Below, one piece after another: positions 1-11,934 of a stretch of DNA of 64,000 bases (position 1 is its first letter; each line of letters starts with the position of its first letter). A program made the position numbers and the translations under genes. The notes below the pieces were generated by a model, which saw only the letters and a program-made list of their open reading frames with translations, had not been told where the DNA came from and did no database searches. This stretch comes from Alternaria dauci (lineage: Eukaryota > Ascomycota > Dothideomycetes > Pleosporales > Pleosporaceae). The stretch lies in the NCBI RefSeq assembly GCF_042100115.1, contig NC_091278.1, forward strand, positions 2,294,001 through 2,358,000, written 5' to 3'.

Positions 1-885
1 GGCTGAGACTGCGTGAAAGTTCTCGGATAGCGCGCGCTTTCCCTTCGCTCATTGGAGGAGACGACTGCATGTTGAGTGTTGGAATTGTGATGCCGCGCGG
101 GCAATGTCAAATTGTCGGGGGATGCGCGTCGCGTGTCAAACACGTCTGTAAATAGGGTATCTCGAAAAGATGCTGGGTAAAGATCTACTCCGACTGTATC
201 ATTGCCTCCAAGAAAGTAAAAAAGGTTCCCAGCCCAAGTGTGATGGGACGTGTTGTGTGGGAAAGTGCGATGCTTCAGTGGTGAAGATGGAGAGCGGGTC
301 GGCGTGTTTACTCCAAAACAAAGCTAACGAATCCTGGCCCCACTCCAGCCACCGACGCGCAGTCATAACCGCCGACACAACGTGAGGCGGACTGTGGCAC
401 AGCACTGCGTGCATGAGAAAAATCAACATATCGCTGAAATGAATGTCATAATGCTGCATGCAAGCATAGCGAAGTTAGGCACTACGGTATGATAAAGATC
501 GCAATGTAATGTCTATTCTCCAGGTTTGAGCTCTCAGCGATGAGTACTAAAACTCATCGACATATGCTTTATACCATGAGAATCTTGATTGTTGACACAT
601 ATGAATCATACATGGTCATTGGCTATGGAGGCGATGGTGATTCGTGCTTTATACCATGAGCATATCGTCAAATATTTCGCTGCGCAACACAAGTACTATG
701 GAGGTATCACAAGTTCAAATCTACCGAGCCCAATCATCCCCTTGACTTTTGTGACCCTATTAGCCCCTTGGTCCTTGACACCCCGCAGGAACATATCATA
801 CAGTAAAACATGTATCCCCACCACCAACACGGTCAGTAAAGGAAAATATCCCGTTCGAAAGCAGAAGACAGATGCCAGACAGCCG
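1..885. other. Gene-free stretch at the window edge
   Basis: I see no convincing coding region here. The short open frames lack codon character or family motifs. The stretch lies downstream of the kinase gene that ends at 886 on the minus strand. Confidence 0.5.
565..660. repeat. 16-bp direct repeat, two copies 80 bp apart
   Basis: The 16-mer TGCTTTATACCATGAG occurs exactly at 565-580 and again at 645-660. The spacing is 80 bases start to start. The sequence between the copies is not itself repeated. No function is evident. Confidence 0.7.
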
Positions 886-3007
886 CTACATGCCATCCCA
901 AGCCACACTCCTCCCAGCACACAACCCATCCACCCTCCACGTCACCCCCACTACAATCAAATGCGCACACAACAGCAGAACCGAGCGTCCTATCCCACCC
1001 AACCCACCAACACGGAAAAAGTCAAGTGACGCCATACAAAGCAACGGATACAGCACTCGCGGATCTGCCGCAAAAGGCTGACAGGGCGAAAGCAGGCTGT
1101 AGGCTTTTGCACAAAACATGACAATCTTTGCCGTATTGATGACCGCAGGATCTTTCATGTGTCTGTTGAGCCTCGCAAATGTCGTGGGTGGTAGCGGTGG
1201 AGGTAACATCAACCGCTGTGGACTCGGCGTTCTTCCCCCTGCAGGAGATTGCGGTGGTGGGAACTCGAGCTTGCTCCCTCTTCTCAGGATAACGGCTCCG
1301 TCGTCTGATGACTGTCTTCTCATGAATTCCGGACGTGGCGGACTAGGTGACCGGTCCATGACGGTGGCGCTGAGATGCGATCGTCCTGGCCGTGTGTAGT
1401 TTACCCCTCTGCTCTTCTTGTTCCCCTGGCTCGGTGATGGGCTGGGTGTGTCAGCTCTCGAGATTCGCGGACTGAACTCGTCGAGACCAGATGGGGCGGG
1501 GTATGAGGATGCATTGTACTCGTCGAAGACTAGGGGCGACTTTAGTACGTGTAAGATTTCCTCTGCACCAGGTCGTTCGTCAGGGTTGAGAGCAAGAAGC
1601 CTCTTCAAACTCCGGTACAGCTTCTCAGGCAAATCTGATCGGACGCGTTGTTCGTCGTCGATGCCTGTCCAAGTTGATATCTCCGCGCGCAGCTGGTCCA
1701 GGTCTTCATTATCCTCATCAACACCATCCGCATTCCGATACGGTAGTCGCGCAAAACACATAAAGTAGACAATCATGCCGAGCGAAAAGATATCACTCTT
1801 GGTGGTGAAGTTGCCAAACGCACCACCCGGCCTCTCTTGCCTCAGCACTTCTGGCGCGCAGTACGAAATCGTTCCCGTTGCTCCTGTGGAATTTCTGATC
1901 CCGGATGCTGCCTGTACTTCTCCAAAGTCACTGACTAGGACTTTGACCTTGCGGCCAGTACGATGGAGCAGGCAATTACTAGGCTTCAGGTCCCGGTGGA
2001 TATAGCCGTTTGCGTGTAGGTGACTCAGTCCGGATGTGATGTCTTTGAAAAAGGATATAATCTCTTCAAAGTGCATGCGACGCGGACCATGCACATCCTC
2101 AGGGTCCTCCAGCTGACCCTTGGACCTCCGCCTGAGTCGCTCCTTCATCTGTTCCTTTGTGATTGAAGTTTTGGCCGAGTCGAGGATATAGCTGTGGAGA
2201 TCGCCGCCGTTGCAGTATTGTTGCAGTATGAAAGCGCAAGGCACGCTCGGGCCAAAGCTGGATATCTGGTAGTCCTCCAACCACACATGGCGATAGGACA
2301 CTAGGTTCTGGTGCGACAGCGTCTGGAGCAGTTGGACTTCGATCAAGACCTTCTCTAGCCATTCGTGGTCGTCGCCGACCGGCACGCGCTTGCATGCGAA
2401 TTTGCCCAGGTGTACGCCGTCCAGCACATGTTGCACCAGCAGAACCACGCCCTTGCCGCCTCTTCCCAGCTCGCGCTCTTCTACGAAAAAGTCGTTGAAG
2501 TAGTTGGGACTAAAGGCGCGAGCGGAGATGCCCTGGCTCCTGGCAGGTTGGGCCGGTGTGCTCCCCACGAACTCGCTTCCCTCTGGTGTGTGGAAGCTGC
2601 CCATGCGCGCAGGTGCAGGCGCCAGTTGCTTGTGTGGTGAGGACGGCCGCGATGGCTCAGAAGAGCCTGGCTGACTCCGGCGCAGCATTTGGAAGTAGGC
2701 GGGATTGACGAAGCCATTTTCCGTGGGGATGCCTGGCACCGTGTGCTCTGGCTCGTCGCTGTCGTGGTCTGAGTGTGGTGACGGTTCGCGGTAGGGGCGG
2801 TGGCAGTAAGGGCATGACGTGGAGCCAATGTCGGTCGCGTGGGAGGCATCGCGGAGGGAGAGTTGTTTTGAGTGCTGGTCGTACACGACGACGGCGGAAC
2901 CATGGCGACTGCAGCCTGTTAGCCTCACCTCATACTCACCAGACGGCCATGGGTACCTACAGCACGATCTCGCGCGACTCGGCTGGGGCGTAGGGTATCA
3001 GCGACAT
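886..3007 (-). CDS. IKS1: Iks1-type serine/threonine protein kinase
   Basis: This is a protein kinase of the fungal Iks1 family, about 689 residues, in two exons. Exon 1 (3007-2961) encodes MSLIPYAPAESREIVL. A 52-base intron (2909-2960, donor GTAGGT, acceptor CTGCAG) joins it to exon 2 (2908-886), giving the conserved junction IVL-RHGSAVVVY. Near residue 50 is a CPYC pair. The kinase domain shows a glycine loop (LGRGGKGVV, about 163-171), the lysine in ACKRV (about 189), HRDLKPSN (about 320) and DFG (about 343). An insert rich in basic and acidic residues precedes the catalytic loop. The tail has proline-rich runs and then several hydrophobic segments, which matches the membrane-anchored C-terminus known for Iks1. 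The start is chosen because the upstream exon restores the family N-terminus. The cellular role of Iks1 is poorly defined. Confidence 0.88.
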
Positions 3008-3527
3008 GTTGTGGTGCGACTTGCGGTGATGGCCTGGCCGCCAGCTATAGAAGACGGCGCAACGTCTCTGACTATCCAAGGATGGTCTGGAGGCCTTTGC
3101 CTATGTAAACAAGGGCACAAGCAGCCGTCTCCACCCAGCACAGTGTGATATGCGCGGTGGTAGCACCTACTGGGGTGCGGGGAAGCGGCAGAGGTATCGA
3201 GTGATATAGGCAGGAGCAGCCTTAGTCGATGGCCCACAGACGGCGGCAGAGGGCGTTGCGCACTGCGTCGCGACAGTCGTGTACAAGTGGCATGACAACG
3301 TCGGTCAGGTAGCGCTGACTGTTGTCATGGTGTCGTCTCTTGTTTGGGTGGTGCGCGCAAGTTTTGGCGGGGAGTTGTGGGACGGGCAAGGGCGACCCAG
3401 CAGCCAAGGGTCTCAGCGCAGCCAAAGTGCACAGTGCACACCATCAAGTGGCCAGACGCATGCATTAATTTGGACAAGTTGCTCTAGTCTATCAGTAGCA
3501 GAACCGCCCCATGTCGCTCTTCCGCCT
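3008..3527. other. Intergenic: promoter side of the kinase, 3' side of the epimerase
   Basis: Both flanking genes lie on the minus strand. The segment therefore holds the upstream region of the IKS1-type kinase and the downstream region of the epimerase. I see no additional gene. Confidence 0.5.
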
Positions 3528-4490
3528 CTACAAGTGGCTCTTGACCAGCATGCCTCCCTCCCACACCTCGCCCTTCTCCAGCCTCTGCCAGCCGTCCACC
3601 GCGCCAATCTCGACGCACACCATGTGCTTGTAGCCGTCGTCCGGGGAGAAGTCGCCCATGGCCTTGGCCTTTTCGATCCACGGGTTCCAGGTAACCGTGT
3701 CCTTGACGTTGTCGCGGATCACGTCGAAGCGAGGCTTGCCGTCTTCGGTAATCGATGTCGTGTCCTGCTTGATGTCCTTGTACACGCGGTCCACCTCGCC
3801 GGTGATCTTAAGCTGGTTGTCGCTCTGTGTGTGGGTAGAAGCATTGAGGACCTTGTCAATGTACTCGGTGCCAGACAGGCCGGTAATGGCAATCTTGGAC
3901 ACGTCCTGAATCTTGAAGTATGTGTGGAGCAGGAACTGGAACTCGAAGCTCTCCTCGCCCTCGTTGCGGACAGTAAGAACGGCCTGGAGGGTGTCCTTGC
4001 TCAGTGTGACGCTGTATACGAGTCCAAAGTCGAGCGGCCATGCCTTGCGCGACTCCTCGCTCAACGATTGACGGTCAAGGCCAAAGTCGAGCTTGACCGA
4101 GTTGGAGTCGGGAGCATCCTCAGCAGTCGACTTGCCCAGGTACTCCCAGCGTGATGCACGAGCAAAACCATGTTGGGGAAGCGACGACGTGGCATGTCCG
4201 TCCTTGGGAGGAGGACCGAAGACTGGGAACACGACGGGGATGCCACCTCGTACGGGCTTCTTGCCAGTCAGGTCAGCCGCCTCGCTCAGCCAGAGATTCT
4301 CCGTCTGTCCGCCGCTGCTCTTCCAGCTCGTGACGGTAGCTCCAAAGAGCAGCACCTCGATGCTCTCGCCAGACGGCAGCCTCGCAACAACCTTTTGGCT
4401 GCCACCCTCTCCGACAATGTCGACTTGTGGGCCGGGTCCTGAGGGGGTTGGCGCGTTCAGCGCGGAGGGCTTGTTCGTGCGCTCGACCAT
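3528..4490 (-). CDS. Glucose-6-phosphate 1-epimerase (D-hexose-6-phosphate mutarotase)
   Basis: This is a single-exon protein of 320 residues of the aldose-1-epimerase superfamily, closest in layout to yeast YMR099C. That enzyme interconverts the alpha and beta anomers of glucose 6-phosphate in the cytosol. The expected landmarks are present: LLFGATVTSW near residue 47, RGGIPVVFPVFG at 81-92, LPQHGFAR with His107, FLLHTYF with His189 and CVEIGAVDG with Glu294. The His/Glu pair fits the catalytic acid-base residues of the family. Length is normal and no intron is needed. The start at 4490 is followed closely by the conserved domain. A plus-strand open frame of 291 codons over the same DNA is an antisense shadow. 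Confidence 0.93.
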   Translation of the reverse strand: MVERTNKPSALNAPTPSGPGPQVDIVGEGGSQKVVARLPSGESIEVLLFGATVTSWKSSGGQTENLWLSEAADLTGKKPVRGGIPVVFPVFGPPPKDGHATSSLPQHGFARASRWEYLGKSTAEDAPDSNSVKLDFGLDRQSLSEESRKAWPLDFGLVYSVTLSKDTLQAVLTVRNEGEESFEFQFLLHTYFKIQDVSKIAITGLSGTEYIDKVLNASTHTQSDNQLKITGEVDRVYKDIKQDTTSITEDGKPRFDVIRDNVKDTVTWNPWIEKAKAMGDFSPDDGYKHMVCVEIGAVDGWQRLEKGEVWEGGMLVKSHL

Positions 4491-5771
4491 GATGATGATG
4501 ATGTGTTGTGAGAGCTCGGGGTGTGGTGGGGTCTAATACGTATCGACTTGACACGAATTGTTTGCGACGTTGTTGATTGATTGATTGATTGATTGATTGC
4601 TCAAGTCTGCAATTACAACTTCAGCGTGAGATGGAGGTAGCAGGCGATCAACTGGGGGACAACGTACCTTAATTGTATGGACCTACTCGTTCTAGAAGGG
4701 ACCTGCGAGGTGCTTGCGCCGAGGAGGGGCAACACCTCATTGCCCCACCAACACCTTGCCAGCAACCAAGCACCACCGAAACACATGGCACGTTTCACCT
4801 CGACTCTCTTACACCCCGCTTCCCTACTCACCTGCATGATAACTGGGTCTGCCAGACTATCGGTGCATCTATGACCATTTTGGGGCTGCAGATCCACCAC
4901 AACGGTGCATCTTCGCCTGCGTCTCTGGTGAACAACAGGCCGAGGTTCCCGGTCGCCGGTACGGTCATCTTGCTTCACTTCACCTGTCTTTCCCATGCAG
5001 CCTGAAGCCGGCTTGGTGGCACGAGATGACGGCGCCCAGTCTCCAAAGGTGAACTCGGAAGACACAAACCTTATGACACCTTGCACTACGGTTCATCCCG
5101 GCCGATCATGAGATGTGTACCAGGTGCTTGCCTTGGCTGTCGGCCTGATTCATATGGTATCAAACTGTATCGACGCGAGAAGAGTCGCATCGAGTTCTCA
5201 CGTCTGATCCTTCTAGTCTGACCATCAACGACATATCAGCACGTTCCTCACACCCTGACCCGATATTCATCCAGTCGATATGATCAGACATACGATGGCA
5301 CGCTACAGGCCTGTGGTTTGAGGTTCATGAGCAACCGTGTAATTACCGGTTCGGTGTAAGATTCCGAGGACGAGAACACAGTCAAGATACCATGACTACT
5401 GCGCCTCCCATTTGCTTGTTGCTAGCTCTCTTGTCATGAAGGGAACTGTTGCTAACAATCAAGGAGCGTCACCAAATCGACATCGGCCCGGCTGGCGTGT
5501 CTTATTGGTTCACGCAGCGGGATCCCCCACTTCAACACCACAGCTCAGCCACCGCTAACGACCCGCAGAGTCTAGACAGAGCTGAAAACGGGTAGTTGGT
5601 AGATCGCCGGCTGCATATTATATCAGATGCTGCCCCGCATTGCTGCGGTTGCTCAAAATGCTATACACATTTCAAGGGCCATAACAGAGTCGCCAGGTCT
5701 TGACTCGCCACACACTAGTGTGACTAGTGCGCCTACTACACTGCTAAGAGGAGAAGAATACATAATCCATC
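4491..5771. other. Divergent intergenic region without a clear gene
   Basis: This 1.28 kb lies between the minus-strand epimerase and the plus-strand phosphodiesterase, so it holds both promoters. The only distinct structure is a tetranucleotide repeat at 4572-4599, about 27 bases before the epimerase start. Short open frames on both strands show no motifs. Confidence 0.5.
4572..4599. repeat. TTGA/ATTG tetranucleotide microsatellite
   Basis: About seven tandem copies of a TGAT-type tetramer lie in the presumed 5' leader or promoter of the epimerase gene. Confidence 0.85.
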
Positions 5772-7181
5772 ATGCCTTCCAAGGGCGTGAGATGCTTCAC
5801 CTACATTGCTGTTGACGGGGTGGAGATTGAGTACACAGTACCAGAACAAAGCATCAAGCTCAGCTCTCAGCTTCAATTCCTCCACGACCACCTCGAAGTA
5901 GAGTCGTCCAATCTACCCCATTTCAAGTTCACGGGGAACTTTGAGTTCATCGTTCGTCAGCATGGCCAAGAGCTCACGAAACAATGGGTTGCAGTCAACA
6001 GCCTGACAGGCAAGCTAGAAGATGGCACAATGGTGAACATGGATCAAACACCTAGTATTTTCGCCAACGATCTCATCATCACATATGGATTTTACGACGC
6101 TGGCCCAGGGCTGGCGGAGCTACCGAAACAGCACCAGTGCTATGTCACTGTTACGAAGAACTACGGGAACTGGATGCGCGATGTTATTCCGCCGGATTCA
6201 GAAAAGTCACACAGGCCATTCCACAAAATGGTTCTACCGTCTTCCCACGACATTGGCATGAACAACATGTCCAGCAGTCTCTCCCTGCTCAAAAACGCAG
6301 GCACAGGAGTTATCAAAGAAGTCCTCGGCCGCAGCCTTCCACACGCCTTGTCTATCATCAACAAAGTCGGCGACAGCGCCGTAAACCACATCGCACCAGA
6401 CATCATCCGCGCACTAGCCATAACGCAAAAGGACACCCTCGACACCATCCTCAAGATCGGCGCCCGCTACTTTGAGTTCCGCCCCGCAAAGTGCCATCGC
6501 CAGATGCAAAAAGTGAGTTCGCTAGAAGATACCTGGTACTTCCAGCACGGCGCTATACCCGGCATGCCATACCGCGTGCTCCTCGACCACATAATCCGTT
6601 TCCTAGACGAGCACAAGGACGAAATCATCGTCGTCCACAACCGCTGGGACGGCGTACCAGACGACTGTCCACGCCCCAACGACGACGACCTGCTCAATAT
6701 CCTCACCCCGCTCCTCGCAGACAAAGACCTCAAAGTCGGTAACCAAGACGCCATGATGCACCAATCCATCCACGACCTGCGCTCCTCACAAACGCGCCTC
6801 ATCCTCCTCAAGGACTGCGCACAAATCTCGAATTACGACGACGCGGCAAACGCGACGCTAAGCGGTGACTCCATGGTCGCGAAACTATCGTCCATGTGCG
6901 ACGAGCCGCCTAAAGGCCATCCGATCACGCTGCTGCAGTGCCAGGCTACGGCGACGAATATTAGGGATGTGATTATTGCGAGTGTGTTGGATAGCGATGT
7001 CAGTACGAGTCCGATTCTGGCGACGAAGCCGGTCTGTGATGCGAAAATATTGCCGTTGCTGAGGAGCGAGATGGGGAGGAAGCTGATGGGCGAGGAGAGC
7101 GTGGTGGTGGTGTTGAATGATTTTTTTGATGGGGCTACGGCGGATGTGGCGATTGAGTTGTGTGGGGAGAGGTTGGGGTGA
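5772..7181 (+). CDS. PI-PLC X-domain-like phosphodiesterase
   Basis: This is a single-exon protein of 469 residues. Residues 1-125 form a beta-rich N-terminal part resembling the aegerolysin-like or fungal lectin-like lead domain often fused to these enzymes; that assignment is tentative. From about residue 150 it follows the PLC-like TIM-barrel plan: LPSSHDIGMNN with candidate catalytic His159, GARYFEFRPAKC near 235, WYFQHGAIPG with candidate second His259, and DEIIVVHNRWDG near 290. The two histidines match the general acid-base pair of phosphatidylinositol-specific phospholipase C. No signal peptide or Y domain is visible, so it is the short single-X-domain type. The substrate cannot be told from sequence. 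Confidence 0.82.
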   Translation: MPSKGVRCFTYIAVDGVEIEYTVPEQSIKLSSQLQFLHDHLEVESSNLPHFKFTGNFEFIVRQHGQELTKQWVAVNSLTGKLEDGTMVNMDQTPSIFANDLIITYGFYDAGPGLAELPKQHQCYVTVTKNYGNWMRDVIPPDSEKSHRPFHKMVLPSSHDIGMNNMSSSLSLLKNAGTGVIKEVLGRSLPHALSIINKVGDSAVNHIAPDIIRALAITQKDTLDTILKIGARYFEFRPAKCHRQMQKVSSLEDTWYFQHGAIPGMPYRVLLDHIIRFLDEHKDEIIVVHNRWDGVPDDCPRPNDDDLLNILTPLLADKDLKVGNQDAMMHQSIHDLRSSQTRLILLKDCAQISNYDDAANATLSGDSMVAKLSSMCDEPPKGHPITLLQCQATATNIRDVIIASVLDSDVSTSPILATKPVCDAKILPLLRSEMGRKLMGEESVVVVLNDFFDGATADVAIELCGERLG

Positions 7182-8513
7182 GGGGGAGGCTGTCGTGGAT
7201 ATAGAATTTGGGTGGATGGGCAAAGTGGAGGTCTTGTGTTCGTCTCGTTGCATGTGTATAGATTGGTTAGTTTGACTGTGTGGTTGGAGGGGTTCCTCGA
7301 CTTTTGCTCGTCAGGATGAGATACGTGGTAAATTCGTCGTATTACTACGCGCACGTCTCGCCATGCCTGATCATCCAGTCTACCACACTTCCTCACCACC
7401 TAAGCGCCACCATGTTGCCTCGGCGTCGTCCCCAACCACTGATTCACACTAACATCACTCAGCTTGCTCATACTTAGCAGTGCGACCCGCTATTCCGGAG
7501 GCCCGTCCATGCCGCCCGCGCAATGTGGATATGGTGCCGGGCCGAAGCACACGTGCAGTATACCACGGGCCATATCAAGGTACGGTGCTGAGGCCTCAAG
7601 ACTAAAAGTCTGTCCAGATGCTCGCAAATGGGGTCGTCTTGCGCGATAAACCTCAACACCGGCCCTCCTATTTCCACGCCGGCGCCTGTTCAACTGACCT
7701 GGAGCGACAGAAATATGCAACGAACGAGGCTATAATTTCTTAGCATATTTGACACTTACGTCATGTCGCCTACCATATCGGATCATTCACGCTATCCGGC
7801 CAACGCGTCCTGACACCCTCCTCCGCCTTACCATATATTGATGCGCATATCCGATACTGGAAACCCTTCTCGTTGTTGCCTGATTCGTGCCGGAACATCT
7901 GTATGCTAACTTCCGAAAACGAAGCGGTGAAGCTTCCTTAGCAGTAGGCCGCTGCTTGATCACACCTCGTCAGCCGGCAAACAGGTTTGATCTCGATCTT
8001 GAGGACGGCACACGGCGTCAGCCCTATCGAAGAGCTGATGTATTACTTACAACAGTCGCTAACTGGTATACCTTCGCGGCCAAACCAAAACTACACAGTC
8101 TCGAACGACTTGCTCTTTCTGCAGGGCGCTCTCGCAAACCAGCCTCTCGAGGGGCTGCTCATCGACGCTTGATTGCGGGCTAGTTGAATCACATGCATGC
8201 TATGCAGCTGAAAAAAGAGTTGTAAAACGATTTGATTCAAGCTCGAAGGAGCAATGAGTCGGACAAAGCGCCCTTGTACTACCAACAGATATAGAGTTGA
8301 CGACTCGTAGGACTTCAGGGGGCCTCGAGCGTTGGGTATTATAAGAAAGAATAGAACGGGACCTGATACCGTCCGTCGCCGTCGAAACCCAACCGGGTCG
8401 GGTCATAGCCTATACCTGTTGCCTAATTCCAAGTTTAAGAAGCTTAAGAGCAAGAAATCCTAACTGTGGTGCCAGAAAGGGGGGTAAAAAAGATTGTAGT
8501 GTGAATTTAAAGA
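7182..8513. other. Intergenic region without a clear gene
   Basis: This 1.3 kb lies between two convergent genes. It contains only short open frames, the best being 61 codons at 7987-8172, with no recognisable motif or splice context. Confidence 0.45.
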
Positions 8514-11035
8514 TCACGCCTCAGTCCAGCTGATGGTGTAACAGCAAAGGGAAGGAGATAGAAGAGGATGTCGGACAGGAGCGATGCCTGTGAAGCGAGC
8601 GAGCAAATCGTTTTGGCGCCTAGCCTGGATATGTTGTGCTAGGTCGACGTTCTGCTGGCCTTGTGTAGCCTCCGGGCCTGCACCGCGCGCTGCGTCAAGT
8701 ACCTTCAAGTTGTGGTGTCTCGCATTCAAAGCAAGACGGTACTCGATACACTCCTGGCACTGAAGAGCGAAGTGACGACGTGGAAAGCATTCGGAACAAG
8801 ATTTGCTGTGAAGGAATCCGTGCCGACACCGAGGAGGGCGCTGCTCGAATGGGGGTTGCACACCATGTTTCTTGACCTGCCAGCCGTCGGGATAGACCGA
8901 AGAGTTCCTTCTGCCGGGGACGGGAAGTATGCCACCTGGATTGCTAAGCCGGTCGTTGATGTCTTTGATGGATGTATCCACGAGAACGAAGATATTGTCC
9001 GTAACCGTCTTGTGCTGCTTGCAGATTTGCGTAATCTGCTGGCTCCGTGGATATGCCGTTCGCTGCTCAACATCGCAAACGTAGCGGTCGTCCGACTCGT
9101 GCTCAGGCATCTGGCGCAGAGGAAACTTCCTGAAAGACCGCTGCGTCTTCGAGTTGTAGTGGCTTTCGTCCTGCCGACGGAAGCATCGTACAGCCTGCAT
9201 AGCGGCCTCGCCGCACTTGCACCGTCCGTAGACGTGCGGATCAACCAATCGCTCTTCTTCGACGTTGCTGAGCCATTTCAGGATAGGCTCACTGCCATAG
9301 TCGAGCTTTGAGAATTGGGCGTTCGTCCGCAAGGTATGCTGTACTTCGCCAACGACCTCTACTGCTCTATAATCGCCGTTATAATCAGCGATCCCTTCGT
9401 TGATGGCAAACTCCTCTTCGATATCGAGGTATGGTCTAGCCGAGTCCGTGGGTGGGTACTGGAAGCGCCAGTAGCGCGGGCATGCTGGCGTATATCGCTT
9501 CCGGTATTGTCCAACGATGAGCTTGATAACCTCGGAGTTCATCGTGAGAGATACATTATGGACCAGCCTGAACCACTCTAGTTCCAGATCACGAACGAGT
9601 ACATTGAAGCCGCTTGCATCTCGAGTTCTGTACCAATATTCGGACGGCACGGAAATGATTCGTTGCAGCATCTGTGCCGGCAGATATTGTGTGAGCTGCT
9701 TGGCCATGTAGTCGAGGTCAGTCTTATCTGCCGCCACAGGACGATCGGGCCAAGACATCAAGTCAGTGCCTCCTGCAAATACGGAGATATGGATGGGTCC
9801 GGCCTCGGAAGCTTGATTCGATGCGTAGATATTTTCGCCGGTGTTGAAGGTGGGAAAGTCATGCTCGAAAAGGATGGCTGCTAGTTGAGGATTGTGTGTC
9901 TCAGCGAACAGATCAGGAAGCCCGTTCACTGATGCAAGAAATGCTTCTGCTTCGTCCAACATTGTCGTTGGAGTGAGAAGATCGTTGGGTTCATTGCTAG
10001 CGACGACTGATTGTGGCACCTGGACGACTTCTTTTGCAGCTTCGACTGGATTCGGTGGATACATACTACCATCCGCAGAAGTAATGTTTAGCTCGGGAAT
10101 CAGTTCATGGATGGCTTCCGTCAACCAATCTTGGATCCGAGGCGTGTAAAGCTCGACAATATCCGGAGTCACTTCCAGAAAGTCAATGACCTCGACCACA
10201 GTGATGAGCTTAGTATCACGCTCAACAACGGATCGAGTGTCTTCCGGAGGAGTAACGATGATGACTGGAGAGCCAATTGCCTGACAAGATTCAGGTATGG
10301 TGGCGTATGACGGGTCCAGCGGTAATACTACCAGTGTTTCATCCAGCTTGAGTTGTTCATGACCGCCAAACACCAGCCATAGCAGTATCCTTGCTGTGGC
10401 ATAGCTTGAGAGATCTTTGGCGATGATCTGGGCGAACCGAAGAGTTAGGAAAGCGCCGATGATGAAGACGACGCCCACTTTGACAGGCGAGAGCCTGGTA
10501 GTCGTATTGCTACCGGAGGACGATGGTACAAGTGTTGACTCCGCATCACGGGCGATAGGATGATGAAGCCACCGCGGGATCTTGGCAATGCCGGACGAGA
10601 TCATGAGCTGGTATCCGAAGAGTGTTGGATTCACAGTGCAAGCTTGGGCAGTTTCAAGCGCCGGCACTTCCGACGAGTGGGCAGTCGAAGACGAGCAACG
10701 CAATGTCCTCGTAGACGTCGTACTTGGTGCAGCGGATGAACATGTGGTTCCACTCCGGCCAGAGATGCCGGATGAGCTGGAGTTACACGCGTCTTGTATG
10801 CGTGAACTGAGAGGTGTCAGGGGGTTCGTTTAAGTGAGAAGGGACGTTACAGACCTTGGTGGAGCAGTTGAAGTATGCTCGTTGTAAGTGATAGCAGCGA
10901 TAGGTGCTATTATGACTGGTGCAGCTGTATTTGTACGAGTGGAAGTGGGAGCTACTGTGGAGGTAGCGGATATGCCGAAGTTTGAGAGTTGTCTTCGATG
11001 GATTCAGCTATTGGGTACAACAAGTCACAGTTACC
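8514..11035 (-). CDS. Single-pass membrane protein with cysteine-paired C-terminal motif, function unknown
   Basis: I do not recognise this gene. The main exon runs 10806-8514. Two plausible introns upstream (10807-10854 and 10993-11034) add a Ser/Thr/Ala-rich exon (10992-10855) and a further exon ending at 11035. The true start lies beyond that and was not found. The product begins with a Ser/Thr- and Cys-containing region typical of an extracellular stalk. It then has one strong membrane segment (VGVVFIIGAFLTL) and a long soluble part of about 600 residues. Near the C-terminus (about 8740-8850) is a regular C-x9-C-x2-C-x9-C-x2-C array suggestive of metal binding, with further CxC and C pairs before it. 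The topology and zinc binding are inference. Confidence 0.6.
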
Positions 11036-11934
11036 GATGGTTGAGGCGAGCTTGAGTGGGTGGTATTGGGCCAGTAGACAGAGAACTTGCGCGAGTTTCT
11101 ATACAGTGACAGTGTGCAATCCATCGCGTTAGCAGTGTTGCGTCGTAGCAGCCTGACGCGCAAGTGAATGCACATGAATGGAGTCTCAGCACACGCGGGC
11201 TTGGCGGGGACCATCGCAATGGAAGCGCGCTCCAATTCACAGATCTCTAGATCACCTGACTCATCCGATGGTTCAAGGACGCTGAAAAGTTTCCCACAGT
11301 TTGCCGGTTCTTCGTCACCATCGGAACGTCCGTGTTGCTCGTTGGTACTGGCGTGGTAAGGTGTTGCCCGGACGCGTCGATGAGCTACCCGTTCATTTTA
11401 GTTGTATATAGGGGGGAGAAGAGGCGTTGTGAGAGTATCAGACTCGTTGATAGCATCTAGAGTGACGGTCAGATAGTTCTCGAAGGCGCAGTGCATGGTA
11501 GTTCGCCATATTACTCACCTTAACAGCCAAGCACAGCGTTTCATGCCGCGTACCTTGCAGCCACACCAGCCATCTACGCGACATCATTCGCTGAGCGCAT
11601 TATCGAGCCGCATTCTTCGGTAGGCGAGCCATCTGCATGAGATCCTTGCGATCACATCTCGCGAGGCATCCAATCAACAGCTGGGGAAAGACGTTGGACG
11701 ATGCTGCATTCGGACGGCCTTCAGTGTTTTATAGAGCGTGACAGCGTGATCCACGATGGAACTGTCAAAGCCAAATAGACACTGCGCAATCACGCAAACA
11801 AGTGCTGCTCGAAAAGACTGTGGGTGTTGACAAGAGTAAGAATACTCTCTATTACTAATAAGAAGTAGGTCATGGGGTATCATTACAGAACTGTGATCGG
11901 GAGGTGTGCGGTGAACATAAGAAAAGTCTGAGAT
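11036..11934. other. Intergenic or unresolved 5' exon region
   Basis: The first coding exon of the neighbouring membrane-protein gene may lie at the start of this stretch, because its frame stays open to about 11240 without an ATG. Beyond that I see nothing. Confidence 0.4.

Noticed and set aside
3279..4154. Plus-strand open frame of 291 codons
   Set aside because: It lies antisense to the epimerase coding exon and has no family features; it is a composition shadow.
4613..5086. Minus-strand frame of 157 codons
   Set aside because: It has no motif and no codon or splice support, and lies in a divergent promoter region.
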